Shown here in pieces: positions 52,858 to 64,000 of a stretch of DNA of 64,000 bases. Position numbers and translations under genes: made by a program. The notes beneath the pieces are model-generated. The model was not told the origin of the DNA and did not search any database. It was given only the letters and a program-made list of their open reading frames with translations. The DNA comes from Lytechinus variegatus (taxonomy: Eukaryota > Echinodermata > Echinoidea > Temnopleuroida > Toxopneustidae): positions 28,781,830 to 28,845,829 of the forward strand of contig NC_054754.1 of assembly GCF_018143015.1 (NCBI RefSeq). The letters run 5' to 3'. The first letter of the stretch is position 1. Every line of letters starts with the position of its first letter.

Positions 52858-53240
52858 ATACCCCTTTCATAAACCCAATTATGCGGCTAATAGCAGCATA
52901 ATTTGGTCGTAAAATCAGAGGAGGACCAGAGTTATCCGCATTATTTTGATGCTGCAATTATCCGCATAATAGCAGCATCGGGACCAGATTTTGACTTTAT
53001 GAACGCATTTCGAAAGTAATGCGGATAATTGCCATGGAGCGGTCACAAGGTCACCCTTTTCCAATGCAACCGCATCGGAGGGGGTGTGTGCGGTTGCCAT
53101 GACGATTATCCTCCTTTTTCAGGACGGGCGCTCGTAAAAATAGTGCGGTCATTTTCGGAGTTTATGAACGCAATTTTTATTGAATTATCCGCATTACTCT
53201 TAGGCGGCTAATTGGAGGATTGGTTTATGAAAGGGGTATG
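52858..53240. mobile_element. MITE with TA target and iterated ATTATCCGCAT motif
   Basis: Ends ATACCCCTTTCATAAACC (from 52858) and GGTTTATGAAAGGGGTAT (to 53240) are reverse complements. TA at both edges may be the target duplication. The interior repeats TTATCCGCAT and its reverse ATGCGGATAA or GCGGCTAAT at least six times. No coding sequence. Confidence 0.8.
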
Positions 53241-53344
53241 AGACTTTTACACAGAAGATGGTCAGGGAGGTGATGAGTGAGTCGGACCCTAGCAACTGAT
53301 AATTAGGCGGATTTATACAATTGATTGCATTGCTCATTGTATAT

Positions 53345-53593
53345 GATCTTGGCCCTGTCTTACAAAGATTTATGAGTGATCCAATCAACTTCAAGTATAT
53401 ATGGAAATCTATCAGTGTCATATCTTTTTTCTTCAATTTGCACAATGTCCTTCTAAAAGAGAGATGCACTCTGAATTGCCAAGAAAACAGTAAATAGATG
53501 AATACACACCATATCTAGGAAGTACTTTGAAGAAACGCGTATTTTAGATGTTGACGTTGCTGGCTTTTCATAACTCTTTGTAAGACGGGGCCC
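53345..53593 (+). repeat. Dispersed non-autonomous repeat, copy 2 of 3
   Basis: Shares AAATCTATCAGTGTCATA, TTGCACAATGTCCT, TAGATGTTGACGTTGC and a terminal GTAAGACGGGGCCCAG with the copies at 10944 and 59385. Confidence 0.7.
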
Positions 53594-54074
53594 AGTCTGT
53601 GTCATGATCACTTGCTTACTTAAAGCTTCATGTTACATGGCACACATGGTCACAATACTATCACAATATATTCTAATAACCCATTTCATTAAAAGCCTAT
53701 TATGGTATTTTTGAAAGGGGGGTTGAACTTTTTTTTAAACATTGTTTGAATTTTCATTCAATGTAGTATACATGTTAGTGGCAAAGTGGATGATATTTAT
53801 ATTTTTATATTGTGTACACAATCAGAGCAATCAGTGGAATGTGTGTGGAGTATTGATGTGGATATTAAATCACAGAGAAGACAGTGATGTTCTTGTAACT
53901 AATGTTTTTTTTATTGGACCTATAAGTGTAGGACATATGCAGGATACCATTGATATTGATCAATTTTTTGGTCTTACATAATGTGTGTAAATGACATGAT
54001 ATCTTTGTTCATGTAAGCTATTGGTAAAATGATCATACTCACATGTCATCATGGCATACATAAGGTTCTGCTTC

Positions 54075-54480
54075 AATGAGAGAGAGAGAAAGAGACAGAC
54101 AGACGGAGGGCAATCAGAGAGGGAAATCAGAGAGGGGGAGAGGTTTACATGGAAGAGGGGGTTGATAAATACAAATTCAAAATAAAGAGCTATAAGAAAA
54201 GGAAAGGACGAGAAAGAAAGAAAGAAAGAAAGAGAGAGAAAGAAAGAAAGAAAGAAAGAAAAAAAAGAAAAAAAGAAAAATTTGAAAGTTATTGGATAAT
54301 ATGGGAAAAGAAGATAAGGAAACAGATGATAGAAATAAATAGAAAGAAAAGAAAGTGGTGATGGATAAAAGAGGAAAATGGAAAAATCATAGAAATGTAA
54401 CAAACATGAATGAAAGATGGGAAAAAAAGAAAAAGAAAAAATAATTACAAGAAAGGAAGAATGAGGGAAAGACAGTATAT
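54075..54480. repeat. Polypurine (GAAA/GAGA)n tract
   Basis: About 400 bp of G and A on the plus strand with (GAAA)n at 54205-54265. Long open frames on either strand are compositional. Confidence 0.85.
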
Positions 54481-54970
54481 TGTGGTCACTCCATCCCTGT
54501 ACATGGTAGTTGATTTTACCACAAGTTGAACACATCTCATGAAATATATCATGAATATAAGGAGGGGCAATAATCATCAATTCCTGCCCCTTAAAAAAAA
54601 GCAAAATAAGATTTGAAACCATATCCGCCCTCCATTAAGATATTTAAACTGATGCTGCAATTTTCCGAGATTTATCATGTAAAGATTTTATGAGGATACA
54701 GATTCAGATTTTTACTGATTTGTCTCCACTCAAATGGGAAAATTCTCTTTGCTGATTACAATTATGAATTAGCATATTTTAACATAAATCTCAAAGGGAT
54801 TAGAAGTCAAGGCAATACTAGTAAGTAGTCAACCCTCTTAAAAAAATATCCCAGATTAAAAGTTGTATTTGAACCCCTACCTTGCCCAACCCAACCCCAC
54901 CCCCTCAAAAAAGAAAATAGGTTAATAAAATTAATTAAAAATATGCATGTATCCAAAGATTTTTTTTTTC

Positions 54971-55015
54971 CAGCTACCCTTTTTCTAATCAAACACTCAA
55001 CCTTGATTTACAGTG

Positions 55016-55079
<64 letters not shown>

Positions 55080-55262
55080 GTGATGATAACATTTATGTTT
55101 TATTCATATCTCTCTCTTTTCTTGCTTTCTAGCAGCCTTTTGTTAATCAAACACTTAAACTTGACCTACAGTGAACTTGCTGTATATATATCCCTAAAAA
55201 ACACACATGATGAATATGCTTATGTTTTATTCATATCTCTCTCTTTTCTTGCTTTCTAGTCG
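54971..55262 (+). repeat. Tandem duplication of the PPIL3 intron 3' end with (TA)n
   Basis: Unit 1 (about 54971-55132) and unit 2 (about 55133-55259) both run from CAGC..., through AATCAAACACT and TACAGTGAACT, to a 39-bp identical segment ending TTTCTTGCTTTCTAG (55094-55132 and 55221-55259). Unit 1 has a (TA)n expansion at 55019-55075. Confidence 0.85.
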
Positions 55263-58200
55263 GTGACACTCCACACAGATGTTGGTGATATCAAGATAGA
55301 GTTATTTTGTGATCAGGTGCCGAGGTCTTGTGAAAACTTCCTAGCATTGTGTGCCAGCGATTACTACAATGATTGTCTCTTTCACAGGTATAGTGTGTGG
55401 TCTTGAAGATATTTCAGAAAAGTTAACCAGTCCTTTGCTTTTCAATTTTAAAGCCTGTTTTCAAGCTGTGGGAAATGCCCAAGGAGTTCATGTGCCGTTA
55501 TTCCAGTTAATTATGATATATATGAATGGGCATGCCCTAAAACAGATCTGGCGCCTGTTGCATAAAAGAAAATCTCTGGCAATTTATTTTGCCAGTTTTT
55601 CAATGTGTTATTGTCAATGGCACAATTTTGTTTGCCAGAGTTTTTTTATGGCACAAGTCTTATGCAAAAGGACCCTGATGGGAAGGTTTTGAACTAATAA
55701 AAATGTTTTTACTGGTTAAATTTTGCGATATTACATAGATATTTTGAATGGGTGCTATTCAAAAGGCTTGTACTGACGAGGTGGATGAAATCACGTAGAG
55801 TTATGGGGAGTCCACCCCTCCTTCCAAAGCCCCCCACCCCCGGTTTGCCGAAATGGTGCTTTGGGACTTTCTTTGAGATACTCGATTCTGATTAGTTTCA
55901 CTGAGTTTTTTAATTTATATAACTTTCAGTCAGCCATTTCAATAGGGCATCATCCAGATCAGTTTATTAATAATAATGATAAAAAAATAATAGCCAATTT
56001 TTATAAAGCGCTTTTCCCAGAATGGCTCAAAGCGCGTTACAGCATATTATTACCCTGGTTATTGGATTCATTTCAATCCCGCATGAAAAGTGCACAATTT
56101 CCACTCCCTGTGGAGCATTCCTTGCATTCATCGCAGCCACATTATGGTGCTGGCAAAATCAAACATACAATATCTTTCGCACCCTACCGGGTACCCATTT
56201 AGCACCTGGGTCGAGAGTGGCAAAGTATGGATTAATGCCTTGCCAAAGGACGCTAGACCGCAATGTGATTCGAACACACGACCCTCTGTTTTCAAGGCGA
56301 GAGTCAGAACCACTACACCACGGCTCTTCCACTTGGTCTATACCCAGTTGATCTAAAAGACAATTTGTCTAACATTTCTTCTTCTTTTTATTAATATCAT
56401 TACTATTATTGTTATCATTATTATTGTTGTTGTTATTAATATCAATATTATTGTTATTATTAATGATATTGTTGTCATTGTTATAAGGAAAATCAATTTC
56501 CAATGTTACACCATCCTCTCAATATGGCAAAATCAAACTAATTAACCAAGCAAGAGCATTTCTTAATATTTATCTTGCTATTTTTTGTCTTTTTCCCCTA
56601 GAAATATCCCAGGCTTCATGGTACAGACAGGGGATCCAACAGGAACCGGGAAGGGTGGGACTAGCTGCTGGGGAAAGAAACTTGAAGATGAACTTGTGGA
56701 TGATTTAAAGGTAAATTAAACAAATTAAGAACATTTGCGAAAATGCTACTTGGTCATCACCCATTTAGTCTACTTTCAGTTCGGTCTCATCCTCATTGTC
56801 TAATTTCAGTTCCTCTACAACCAATTAGTCTACTTACCATTTGGTCTAGTTGCCATTTCACTCATTTACCATTTGGTCTAATTCCAGTGCTATACCCATT
56901 TTATCCCCAATCCACCTGGTATACCACAACTTTGTGTATATAGGCAGCGCTGCACCAGCCCGAGTTTGCTCATTCTTGAGATTTTAGTGCATCAGTCATT
57001 TTTTTTCAAGCAATCTGCTTATGATGACAATCCTTCTCCTGCAAATTGTGAATATCATATAATAATTTGGTAGTTAATCATTTTTGTCTGGAATTATTTT
57101 TTTAGTACACTTTATGATTCATGCAAAAATGATAACATATTATGTTTATTATGTTATGGAAAATGTATTATACGAATGTTATGGATGCAGAAAAAAACAA
57201 TAAATCATATCAAATCTTTGCGATTAATCTCAAGATTCAAGAAACCTCATCTCCTCCAGCGCAAGAAGAGCAATTCGTGCTTAAGCGAGGCATCAATACA
57301 TTTTGTCTGACGCAGTGAATTACTAATCTCGAATGCATCTGCACCTGTGAATTAGTGGGATGATTTGAAAATAGTGCGCTATTTTGAAAATAATCCCAAG
57401 TTGACTAAAGATGCAATCTTGAGATTTATCCAGCGAACCATCAGGATGATCGCATCTCTATTATAAATAATCTTGAGATTGTTCAAATCTGGATAATTTG
57501 CCAGATCAGAAATAGCATGATTATTTGAAAACTTGGGCTGGTGCAGATTAGCTAAGCTGGATTATGAACCAAACATTCATTTGACAAAGTGAAAAGTAAT
57601 AAGCAGACTAAGTGGACTTTAGATCATCTGGGCTTTAGACTTGATGATAATTAGACTATAAGTGGGCATTAGACCAAGTGTAGTATCAACGGAACACCAA
57701 TTGGTCCAAAATAATCGTAGACCAAATGGGTTTTGCCCATGTGGTATTTTGATTGTTGATCCTTTTTTGACAATTTCTTCCAAAATTTAATCTGTACCAG
57801 ATTTTTTTTTTCAAATTTGGTTGTAAACTGTAAACTTATGTGATTAGGCCTACTTGTTATTTTGACTACCAACTTTAATCGATTGTGTATTTTTTTCTTT
57901 TCAATTTATTCCATTTTTGTGTATTCAATAATTTTATTTTCTGCATATTATAAGTAGTTAATTGTGCGCCTTGAGTGTCATCGACAGATATGTGCGCTAT
58001 ACAAATCTTTAATTATTATTATTATTAAAGATCACCCAACAGATTTCAGAAATTTAATAGATGAGTGTAATTTCTGGTTACTTGGTGGAGGTCAAAGGTC
58101 ATATCAGATCATTTAACTCTGATCGATATTTTGTTTATTATTTCAAAATTACTATAAAAAGATACAAAAAAACTATTAAAAAAATTAAAACATTTTTGAA

Positions 58201-59154
58201 ATATTAATTAAAATAAATGAAACTTTGATAGATATTGTTATTTGATATACAAAGTAGTATGACATGAATAACAAGTTTCTCAGTCAAGGTAAAAGATCAT
58301 TGAGGTCCACAAACTTACATGTAGTATGGTATTTTATGATCAAGGGAATGTTTTTTTTCTCCCTTTCAGAAAAATAAAAAAAATTATCTTAGTTGTTCTC
58401 AAAATCAGCACTGCTGCTATATTGAATTATGTAATGCAGACAAGCTTGCCAGTGGCATTCCACTTGTTTCATATTATCTGCCAATGTCCCTTGTTTTTAT
58501 CTTCCAGCACAATATACGAGGGGTTGTTTCCATGGCGAACAATGGACCAAATACCATCGGCTCACAGTTCTTCATCACATATGGAAAGCAGCCGCATCTT
58601 GACATGAAATACACCATCATTGGAAAGTAAGATTTTTTTATTTTCATTTTATTTATTTGTTATTTATAATCTTTTGAACCTGATATTACCATCATGGTAT
58701 GAGGAAAATTGACCCATTTTTACCAAATTATTGAAATTGATATCTATAGAAGAAGGTTCTCACTACTAGTTAAATAGTTAAAACTATGTTGGGAGCTGAA
58801 GGAAATATGTTGGGAGAAAAGAGTTTGAGTCATCTACAGTGTCTATGATTGATGCAGATATATTTTCAATATTTTTTATATGTATATACACCTGAATCTA
58901 AAATATTTCATTTGTACACTAATAATATGAACATTTCCAATATTTATCACCCCTTTTCATTTCGTATTAAAGTCAGATGTAATAATGATTCCTCTTTGTC
59001 TTCAATTCTGTTTCTCAGAGTCATCGATGGCCTCGAGAGCTTGGATGAGCTTGAAAAATTAAGAATCAACGAGAAAAACTTCCGGCCTCTGACAGAATGT
59101 AGAATCAAGACAGTCACAATACATGCCAACCCCATAGCTGATGACGCATCGTAG
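55260..59154 (+). CDS. PPIL3: Peptidyl-prolyl isomerase-like 3 (cyclophilin), initiator exon not found
   Basis: Coding exons are 55260-55387, 56602-56710, 58508-58626 and 59019-59154, all with GT-AG introns and continuous frame. They give 163 residues and a TAG stop. The first visible residues ([16 protein letters not shown]) correspond to residue 2 onward of human PPIL3 (161 residues), so the ATG should be the last codon of an upstream exon in phase 0. The cyclophilin core is intact: [19 protein letters not shown] with the catalytic-type Arg, [11 protein letters not shown] and [15 protein letters not shown]. The position of the cyclophilin A tryptophan is a histidine, as I recall for PPIL3. 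Known family context: spliceosome-associated cyclophilin. Introns carry a SINE and inverted repeats. Confidence 0.95.
55969..56330 (-). mobile_element. tRNA-derived SINE in PPIL3 intron (minus strand)
   Basis: On the minus strand the head contains GAGCCGTGGTGTAGTGGTTC (A box) and GTGTGTTCGAATCACATTGC (B box). It is followed by CTAGCGTCCTTTGGCAAGGC, a body, GCGCTTTATAAAAATTGGC and an ATTATTATTA tail. Confidence 0.85.
56740..57730. mobile_element. Nested inverted-repeat element in PPIL3 intron
   Basis: The outer arms (56740-56930 and 57590-57730) are reverse-oriented arrays of CCATTTGGTCTA-like words. Inner ends CTGCACCAGCCCGAGTTT (about 56950) and AAAACTTGGGCTGGTGCAG (about 57530-57548) are near reverse complements and enclose about 600 bp with repeated ATCTTGAGATT. 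No coding sequence. Confidence 0.55.
57958..58027 (+). mobile_element. SINE/LINE 3' tail fragment
   Basis: TGTGCGCTATACAAATC followed by (ATT)n, matching the tail type of the SINE at 1498-1752. Confidence 0.5.
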
Positions 59155-59384
59155 CGTCTCGTTCTGTTGTGTTGTAAGGTATTGGATAAAATTGTTAAGG
59201 TATTTTTTTTGGAAAAAATATTGAATTTTGATGTGTGTTGTATTTACTGTTGTTCATATGGATGAAAAAACAAACAACCAGGAAGATTCAGACACTTTCA
59301 AGATATCTGTGACTGAAAAATCATTTTATTAATCTCCTATGGAGACTAATGTACCACATGTCAGTATATCAAAGAGTTAGGATT
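59155..59384 (+). other. PPIL3: Proximal PPIL3 3' UTR
   Basis: Follows the stop codon. No coding sequence and no clear poly(A) signal in this part. Confidence 0.4.
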
Positions 59385-59640
59385 GATCAATCAACCTCAA
59401 CTGTTTGGAAATCCATCAGTGTCATAATTTTTTCTACAGGAAATTTGCACAATGTCCTATGTAAACAAAGAGAATCACACTGAATTTTCACGAAAATGAT
59501 AGATGTATGAATGTACTTTAGAAAATAGAATGTACATCATTTAGAAAATATTTAAACAAACATGCACTGAAGATGTTGACGTTGCCGGCTTTCCAAAGTT
59601 GTGGTAATAGTCGCAAGTATTTGTAAGACAGGGTCCTGAT
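59385..59640 (+). repeat. Dispersed non-autonomous repeat, copy 3 of 3
   Basis: Shares CCATCAGTGTCATAATTTTT, TTGCACAATGTCCTATGTAA, GAAGATGTTGACGTTGCCGG and GTAAGACAGGGTCCTGATC with the copies at 10944 and 53345. It lies just downstream of PPIL3 and may be within its 3' UTR. Confidence 0.7.
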
Positions 59641-61040
59641 CACTTTATTCTTTACATTGTTGAAGCACTAAATAATGATTTTCGGGTGTAATTATTTCAG
59701 GGCTTCACTTTTACAACATATCACAGACACAGGTGATAGATAAGTGGGTCCTTGCAGGTCATACTTTTTAGAATCAAATCAATCTTAACCGATGCCTTTA
59801 ATGAATAATACATTTGTATTTTAGATGTCTAGAATACAGCAAGAACCTGTGAAATGTGTATAAAGACAATCTCAAAGGTATCAGGAAAGTTTTCTTTTAT
59901 TCTTAGAATTATTACCTTAAGTTTAGCTGTTTTTATTCGGGAACGGCACAACTGCATTTTTTGTTTTTCACTTACATATCATGCTCCATATATAATCGCA
60001 GGGTTCCCAGCTAATCTGGGATATCTGTAAAAATTGTTATACCCTTTTTCTCCATCATGTAAAGTGAGGGAATTTGGTAAAAATGACTTGAATCAGGGAA
60101 GAGTCTGGAAATTGTGATCTTCTTCTAAACAGTGTTGAACAAGCTTGTAGACAGCAATTTGAAACAAGACCATGAGTGGAACAAGATAATGAGGCGGTTC
60201 CTAGAAGTGCTTGGGCTGCTTCAACGACAGTTCAGCAAAACATGAGAAACCTAAAATGAGCTTAAATGAATAAAATCATGAAAAAACCAAGGAATTCAGT
60301 TTTCTTGAAATGCCATGAAGACTGACTTGCCGGCACTTGGAAAAAAGAGAAGAGGTCTCCTAAAGATTGGTCTAATTGTGAGTTGTTTGGTTTACTATTT
60401 CATGTAAAGACACAAAGAGCATTGAATTCGGTTGGGTAAGAAAGACAAAGTAGAAAAATGGTGATATTGAATTCACATTTATTTCATTCTCAATTTTGAA
60501 AATAATATAATATAGATCAGACGAGAGTTATTAGTAAATGGCAAGAACCTCAGATTGGTATATGCCTAAGTGGTAGGGGACCACACAATTACCGAAGAAG
60601 GCTCATTTATTTTCCTTTACAAGTTTGAGGGAAATTCATGAGCCTTCTTAGTCTTTTCTCTGATTATATTGTGTAGTATATTCTTTCTTTGGTGGAAAAC
60701 ATCCAAGTGTTTTAGCCACATATGTGATGCATGCAGCATCGTATAATCATTAGTATGACAGATTAATGATATATCAATTACTTATCTTTGCAATCTTAGA
60801 TACTGGATATTTGAAACTCTTTTAGTACCAGTCCTTATTGGAATTAATAACTATGACATCATATTATCATTCTATATATTCTTCAGTGTATCAATTTCAT
60901 TCCTTATACAGATATTTTGTCAGACGGGATTGTAACTGTGTATGATATTCATAGAATGTAAATAAATTTTTTTTTAAAGAAATCATTTGTGTCTGTGTAA
61001 CTTTTTAACATGATGTTACCTAGAAAAGCTCAGAATAGCC
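59641..61040. other. Spacer between PPIL3 and the minisatellite
   Basis: No gene recognised. AAATAAA at about 60959-60965 is a possible distal poly(A) signal for PPIL3. Confidence 0.35.
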
Positions 61041-61059
61041 ATCATTCTTCAGGGAAGAG

Positions 61060-64000
61060 TGTGAGAGAGAGGCGAGAGAGAGAGGGGGAGAGAATGGGAT
61101 GGTGATGGAGAAAGATGGAATGTGATTCGATAAAGCATCGAAGAGGGAGAGAGAAAAGAGACCGAGGAGAAAGTGAGAGAGAGAGATAGGGGGGGGGGTG
61201 TACGCAAATTAATGTGGAGAAAAAATAGCTAAAGACATACGAGGGAACCAGTGGTTGAAGAGTGGAAAATATGTTTGAGAGAGAAACCAAGAGGGAAAGG
61301 GTGGGATGTTCACTAGTGAATGCAGAGGGAAGAGAACAAAAAAGCGAGAGAACCAGTGAATTAAGAGAGAAGTGGGGATGTTCGCGAATGAGTGCAGAGG
61401 GAGGAGAGAAAAAATAGCTAGACAGACGAGGGAACCAGTGAATTAAGAGAAGAGAATAAGATTGAGAGAGAAGTGGAAAGGGCGGATCTTCGCGAATGAC
61501 TACAGAGGGAAGAAAAAAAAATAGCTAGACAGACGAGGGTACCAATTGTTGAGAGGGAAAGGGGGGGGGGAGTGTTCACAAATAATGCAGAGGGAAGAGA
61601 AAAAATAGCTAGAGACAGACGAGGGCACCAATTGTTTAGAGGGAAAGGGGGGGGGGGTGTTCGCAAATAATGCAGAGGGAATAGAAAAATAGCTAAAGAC
61701 AGACTAGGGCACCAATTGTTGAGGGGAAAGGGGGAGTGTTCACAAATAATGCAGAGGGAAGAGAAAAAAATAGCTAAAGACAGACGAGGGCACCAATTGT
61801 TGAGAGGGTAAGGAGGGGGGGGGTGTTCAGGAATGACTGCAGAGGGAAGAGAGAAAAATAGCTAAAGACAGACGAGGGCACCAATTGTTGAGAGGGAAAG
61901 GGGAGTGTTCACAAATAATGCAGAGGGAAGAGAAAAAATAGCTAAAGACAGACGAGGGCACCAATTGTTTAAAGGAAAATGGGGGGGGGGGTGTTCGCGA
62001 ATGACTGCAGAGGGAAGAGAAGAAAAAATAGCTAGAGACAGACGAGGGCACTAATTGTTGAGGGGGAAAGGGGGAGTGTTCACAAATAATGCAGAGGGAA
62101 GAGAAAAAATAGCTAAAGACAGACGAGGGCACCAATTGTTGAGAGGGAAAGGGGGGGAGTGTTCACAAATAATGCAGAGGGAAGAGAAAAAATAGCTAAA
62201 GACAGACGAGGGAACCAATTGTTGAGAGGGAAAGGGGGGGGGGGTGTTCGCAAATAATGCAGAGGGAAGAGAAAAAATAGCTAAAGACAGACGAGGGCAA
62301 CAATTGTTGAGAGGGAAAGGGGGGAGTGTTCACAAATAATGCAGAGGGAAGAGAAAAAAGAGCTAGAGACAGACGAGGGAACCAATTGTTGAGAGGGAAA
62401 GGGGGGGGGGGGGGGGTTCGCAAATAATGCAGAGGGAAGAGAAAAAATAGCTAGAGACAGACGAGGGCACCAATTGTTTAGATGGAAAGGGGGGGGTGTT
62501 CGCAAATAATGCAGAGGGAAGAGAAAAAAATAGCTAGAGACAGACGAGGGCACCAATTGTTGAGAGGGAAGGGGGTGTTTGCAAATAATGCAGAGGGAAG
62601 AGAAAAAAATAGCTAGAGACAGACGAGGGAACCAATTGTTGAGAGGGAAAGGGGGAGTGTTCACAAATAATGCAGAGGGAAGAGAAAAAATAGCTAAAGA
62701 CAGACGAGGGCAACAATTGTTGAGAGGGAAAGGGGGGGAGTGTTCACAAATAATGCAGAGGGAAGAGAAAAAAGAGCTAGAGACAGACGAGGGCACCAAT
62801 TGTTGAGAGGGAAAGGGGGGGGGGGTGTTCGCAAATAATGCAGAGGGAAGAGAAAAAAATAGCTAGAGACAGACGAGGGCACCAATTGTTGAGAGGGAAG
62901 GGGGGTGTTTGCAAATAATGCAGAGGGAAGAGAAAAAAATAGCTAGAGACAGACGAGGGAACCAATTGTTGAGAGGGAAAGGGGGAGTGTTCACAAATAA
63001 TGCAGAGGGAAGAGGAAAATATAGATAGAGACAGACGAGAACACCAATTGTTGAGAGGGAAAGGGGGGGGGGTGTTCGCAAATAATGCAGAGGGAATAGA
63101 AGAAAAATAGCTAAAGACAGACGAGGGAACCAATTGTTGAGAGGGAAAGGGGGGGGGTGTTCGCAAATAATGCAGAGGGAAGAGAAAAAATAGCTAGAGA
63201 CAGACGAGGGAACCAATTGTTGAGAGGGAAAGGGGGGGGGGGTGTGTTCGCAAATAATGCAGAGGGAAGAGAAAAAATAGCTAGAGACAGACGAGGGAAT
63301 CAATTGTTGAGAGGGAAAGGGGGGGGGGGGGGTTCGCAAATAATGCAGAGAGAAGAGAAAAAAATAGCTAGAGACAGACGAGGGAACCAATTGTTGAGAG
63401 GGAAAGGGGGGAGTGTTCACAAATAATGCAGAGGGAAGAGAAAAAAGAGCTAGAGACAGACGAGGGAACCAATTGTTGAGAGGGAAAGGGGGGGGGGGGT
63501 GTTCGCAAATAATGCAGAGGGAAGAGAAAAAAATAGCTAGAGACAGACGAGGGCACCAATTGTTTAGAGGGAAAGGGGGGGGGTGTTCGCAAATAATGCA
63601 GAGGGAAGAGAAAAAAATAGCTAGAGACAGACGAGGGCACCAATTGTTGAGAGGGAAGGGGGGTGTTTTGCAAATAATGCAGAGGGAAGAGAAAAAAATA
63701 GCTAGAGACAGACGAGGGAACCAATTGTTGAGAGGGAAAGGGGGAGTGTTCACAAATAATGCAGAGGGAAGAGAAAAAAATAGATAGAGACAGACGAGAA
63801 CACCAATTGTTGAGAGGGAAAGGGGGGGGGGTGTTCGCAAATAATGCAGAGGGAATAGAAGAAAAAATAGCTAAAGACAGACGAGGGAACCAATTGTTGA
63901 GAGGGAAAGGGGGGGGGGGGTTCGCAAATAATGCAGAGGGAAGAGAAAAAATAGCTACAGACAGACGAGGGAACCAATTGTTGAGAGGGAAAGGGGGGGG
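61060..64000. repeat. Minisatellite of about 83 bp period, runs off the window end
   Basis: The unit contains AATAATGCAGAGGGAAGAGA, an A-run, TAGCTAGAGACAGACGAGGG, ACCAATTGTTGAGAGGGAAA, a G-run of 5-14 and GTGTTC(G/A)CAAATAAT. Spacing between successive CAATTGTT words is 79-88 bp, varying with the A- and G-runs. About 30 units lie between 61440 and 64000. Units to the left (61060-61500) are diverged; those to the right are nearly identical. Because many units are close to a multiple of three in length, long open frames run through on both strands; I regard them as by-products. Confidence 0.93.

Noticed and set aside
53960..54622. Minus-strand frame of 220 codons
   Set aside because: Lies over a polypurine (GAAA)n tract. 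It is compositional.
62863..63840. Long minus-strand open frame of over 300 codons with repeating FPLNNW...SLAIF segments
   Set aside because: It lies wholly within the 83-bp minisatellite. Monomers whose length is near a multiple of three keep all frames open on both strands. There is no start context, no splice evidence and no domain.
61060..64000. CRISPR-like array
   Set aside because: Repeats are contiguous head to tail with no unique spacers, and the genome is animal.

Overview
The window looks like nuclear DNA from a deuterostome invertebrate, most likely an echinoderm and plausibly a sea urchin. This rests on small spliced genes whose products match vertebrate orthologues closely (RAB14 nearly residue for residue), AT-rich introns, several tRNA-derived SINE families, CR1/jockey-like LINE remnants, and many palindromic MITE-like elements of kinds I associate with sea-urchin genomes. 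There is no sign of prokaryotic, viral or organellar organisation. The species assignment is inference.

Layout. Five protein-coding genes are supported. 0-8 kb: an ANKRD45-like ankyrin gene on the minus strand (exons 7962-7569, 6522-6355, 4716-4622, 4308-4170; the last coding exon was not found), with MITEs and a SINE in its introns. 8-15 kb: repeat-bearing DNA that probably includes the RAB14 3' UTR. 15-28 kb: RAB14 on the minus strand, with six coding exons from 20631 down to 14995 and a probable noncoding first exon and promoter near 27.8-28.05 kb. The long first intron carries a decayed LINE and a hAT-like element. 28-39 kb: a gene-free, repeat-rich block. It holds dispersed copies of a GC-rich mirror-repeat core, an 894-bp near-perfect palindrome with promoter-like arms, and LINE 3' ends. 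39-48 kb: two intronless paralogues of the mitochondrial S-adenosylmethionine carrier (SLC25A26) in tandem on the plus strand. 48-54 kb: a cluster of MITEs and a SINE. 55-59.2 kb: PPIL3 (cyclophilin-like) on the plus strand, with four coding exons and the initiator ATG apparently in an exon further upstream. 61-64 kb: a minisatellite of about 83 bp period that runs off the end of the window.

The genes do not form a pathway: vesicle traffic (RAB14), mitochondrial SAM import (SLC25A26 pair), a spliceosome-associated cyclophilin (PPIL3) and an ankyrin/Hsp70-lid-like protein (ANKRD45). The most unusual material is non-coding: (1) a 0.7-kb inverted-repeat element at 284-982 built from a degenerate GG(A/T) motif that recurs every 10-11 bp, in phase with the DNA helix; (2) the palindrome at 35868-36761; (3) the repeated core at 29-34 kb that contains the sequence of the unusually stable GCGAAGC mini-hairpin; (4) the higher-order organisation of the terminal minisatellite.

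All coordinates and splice sites were read by eye. Protein identifications come from recall of family sequences, not from a search.
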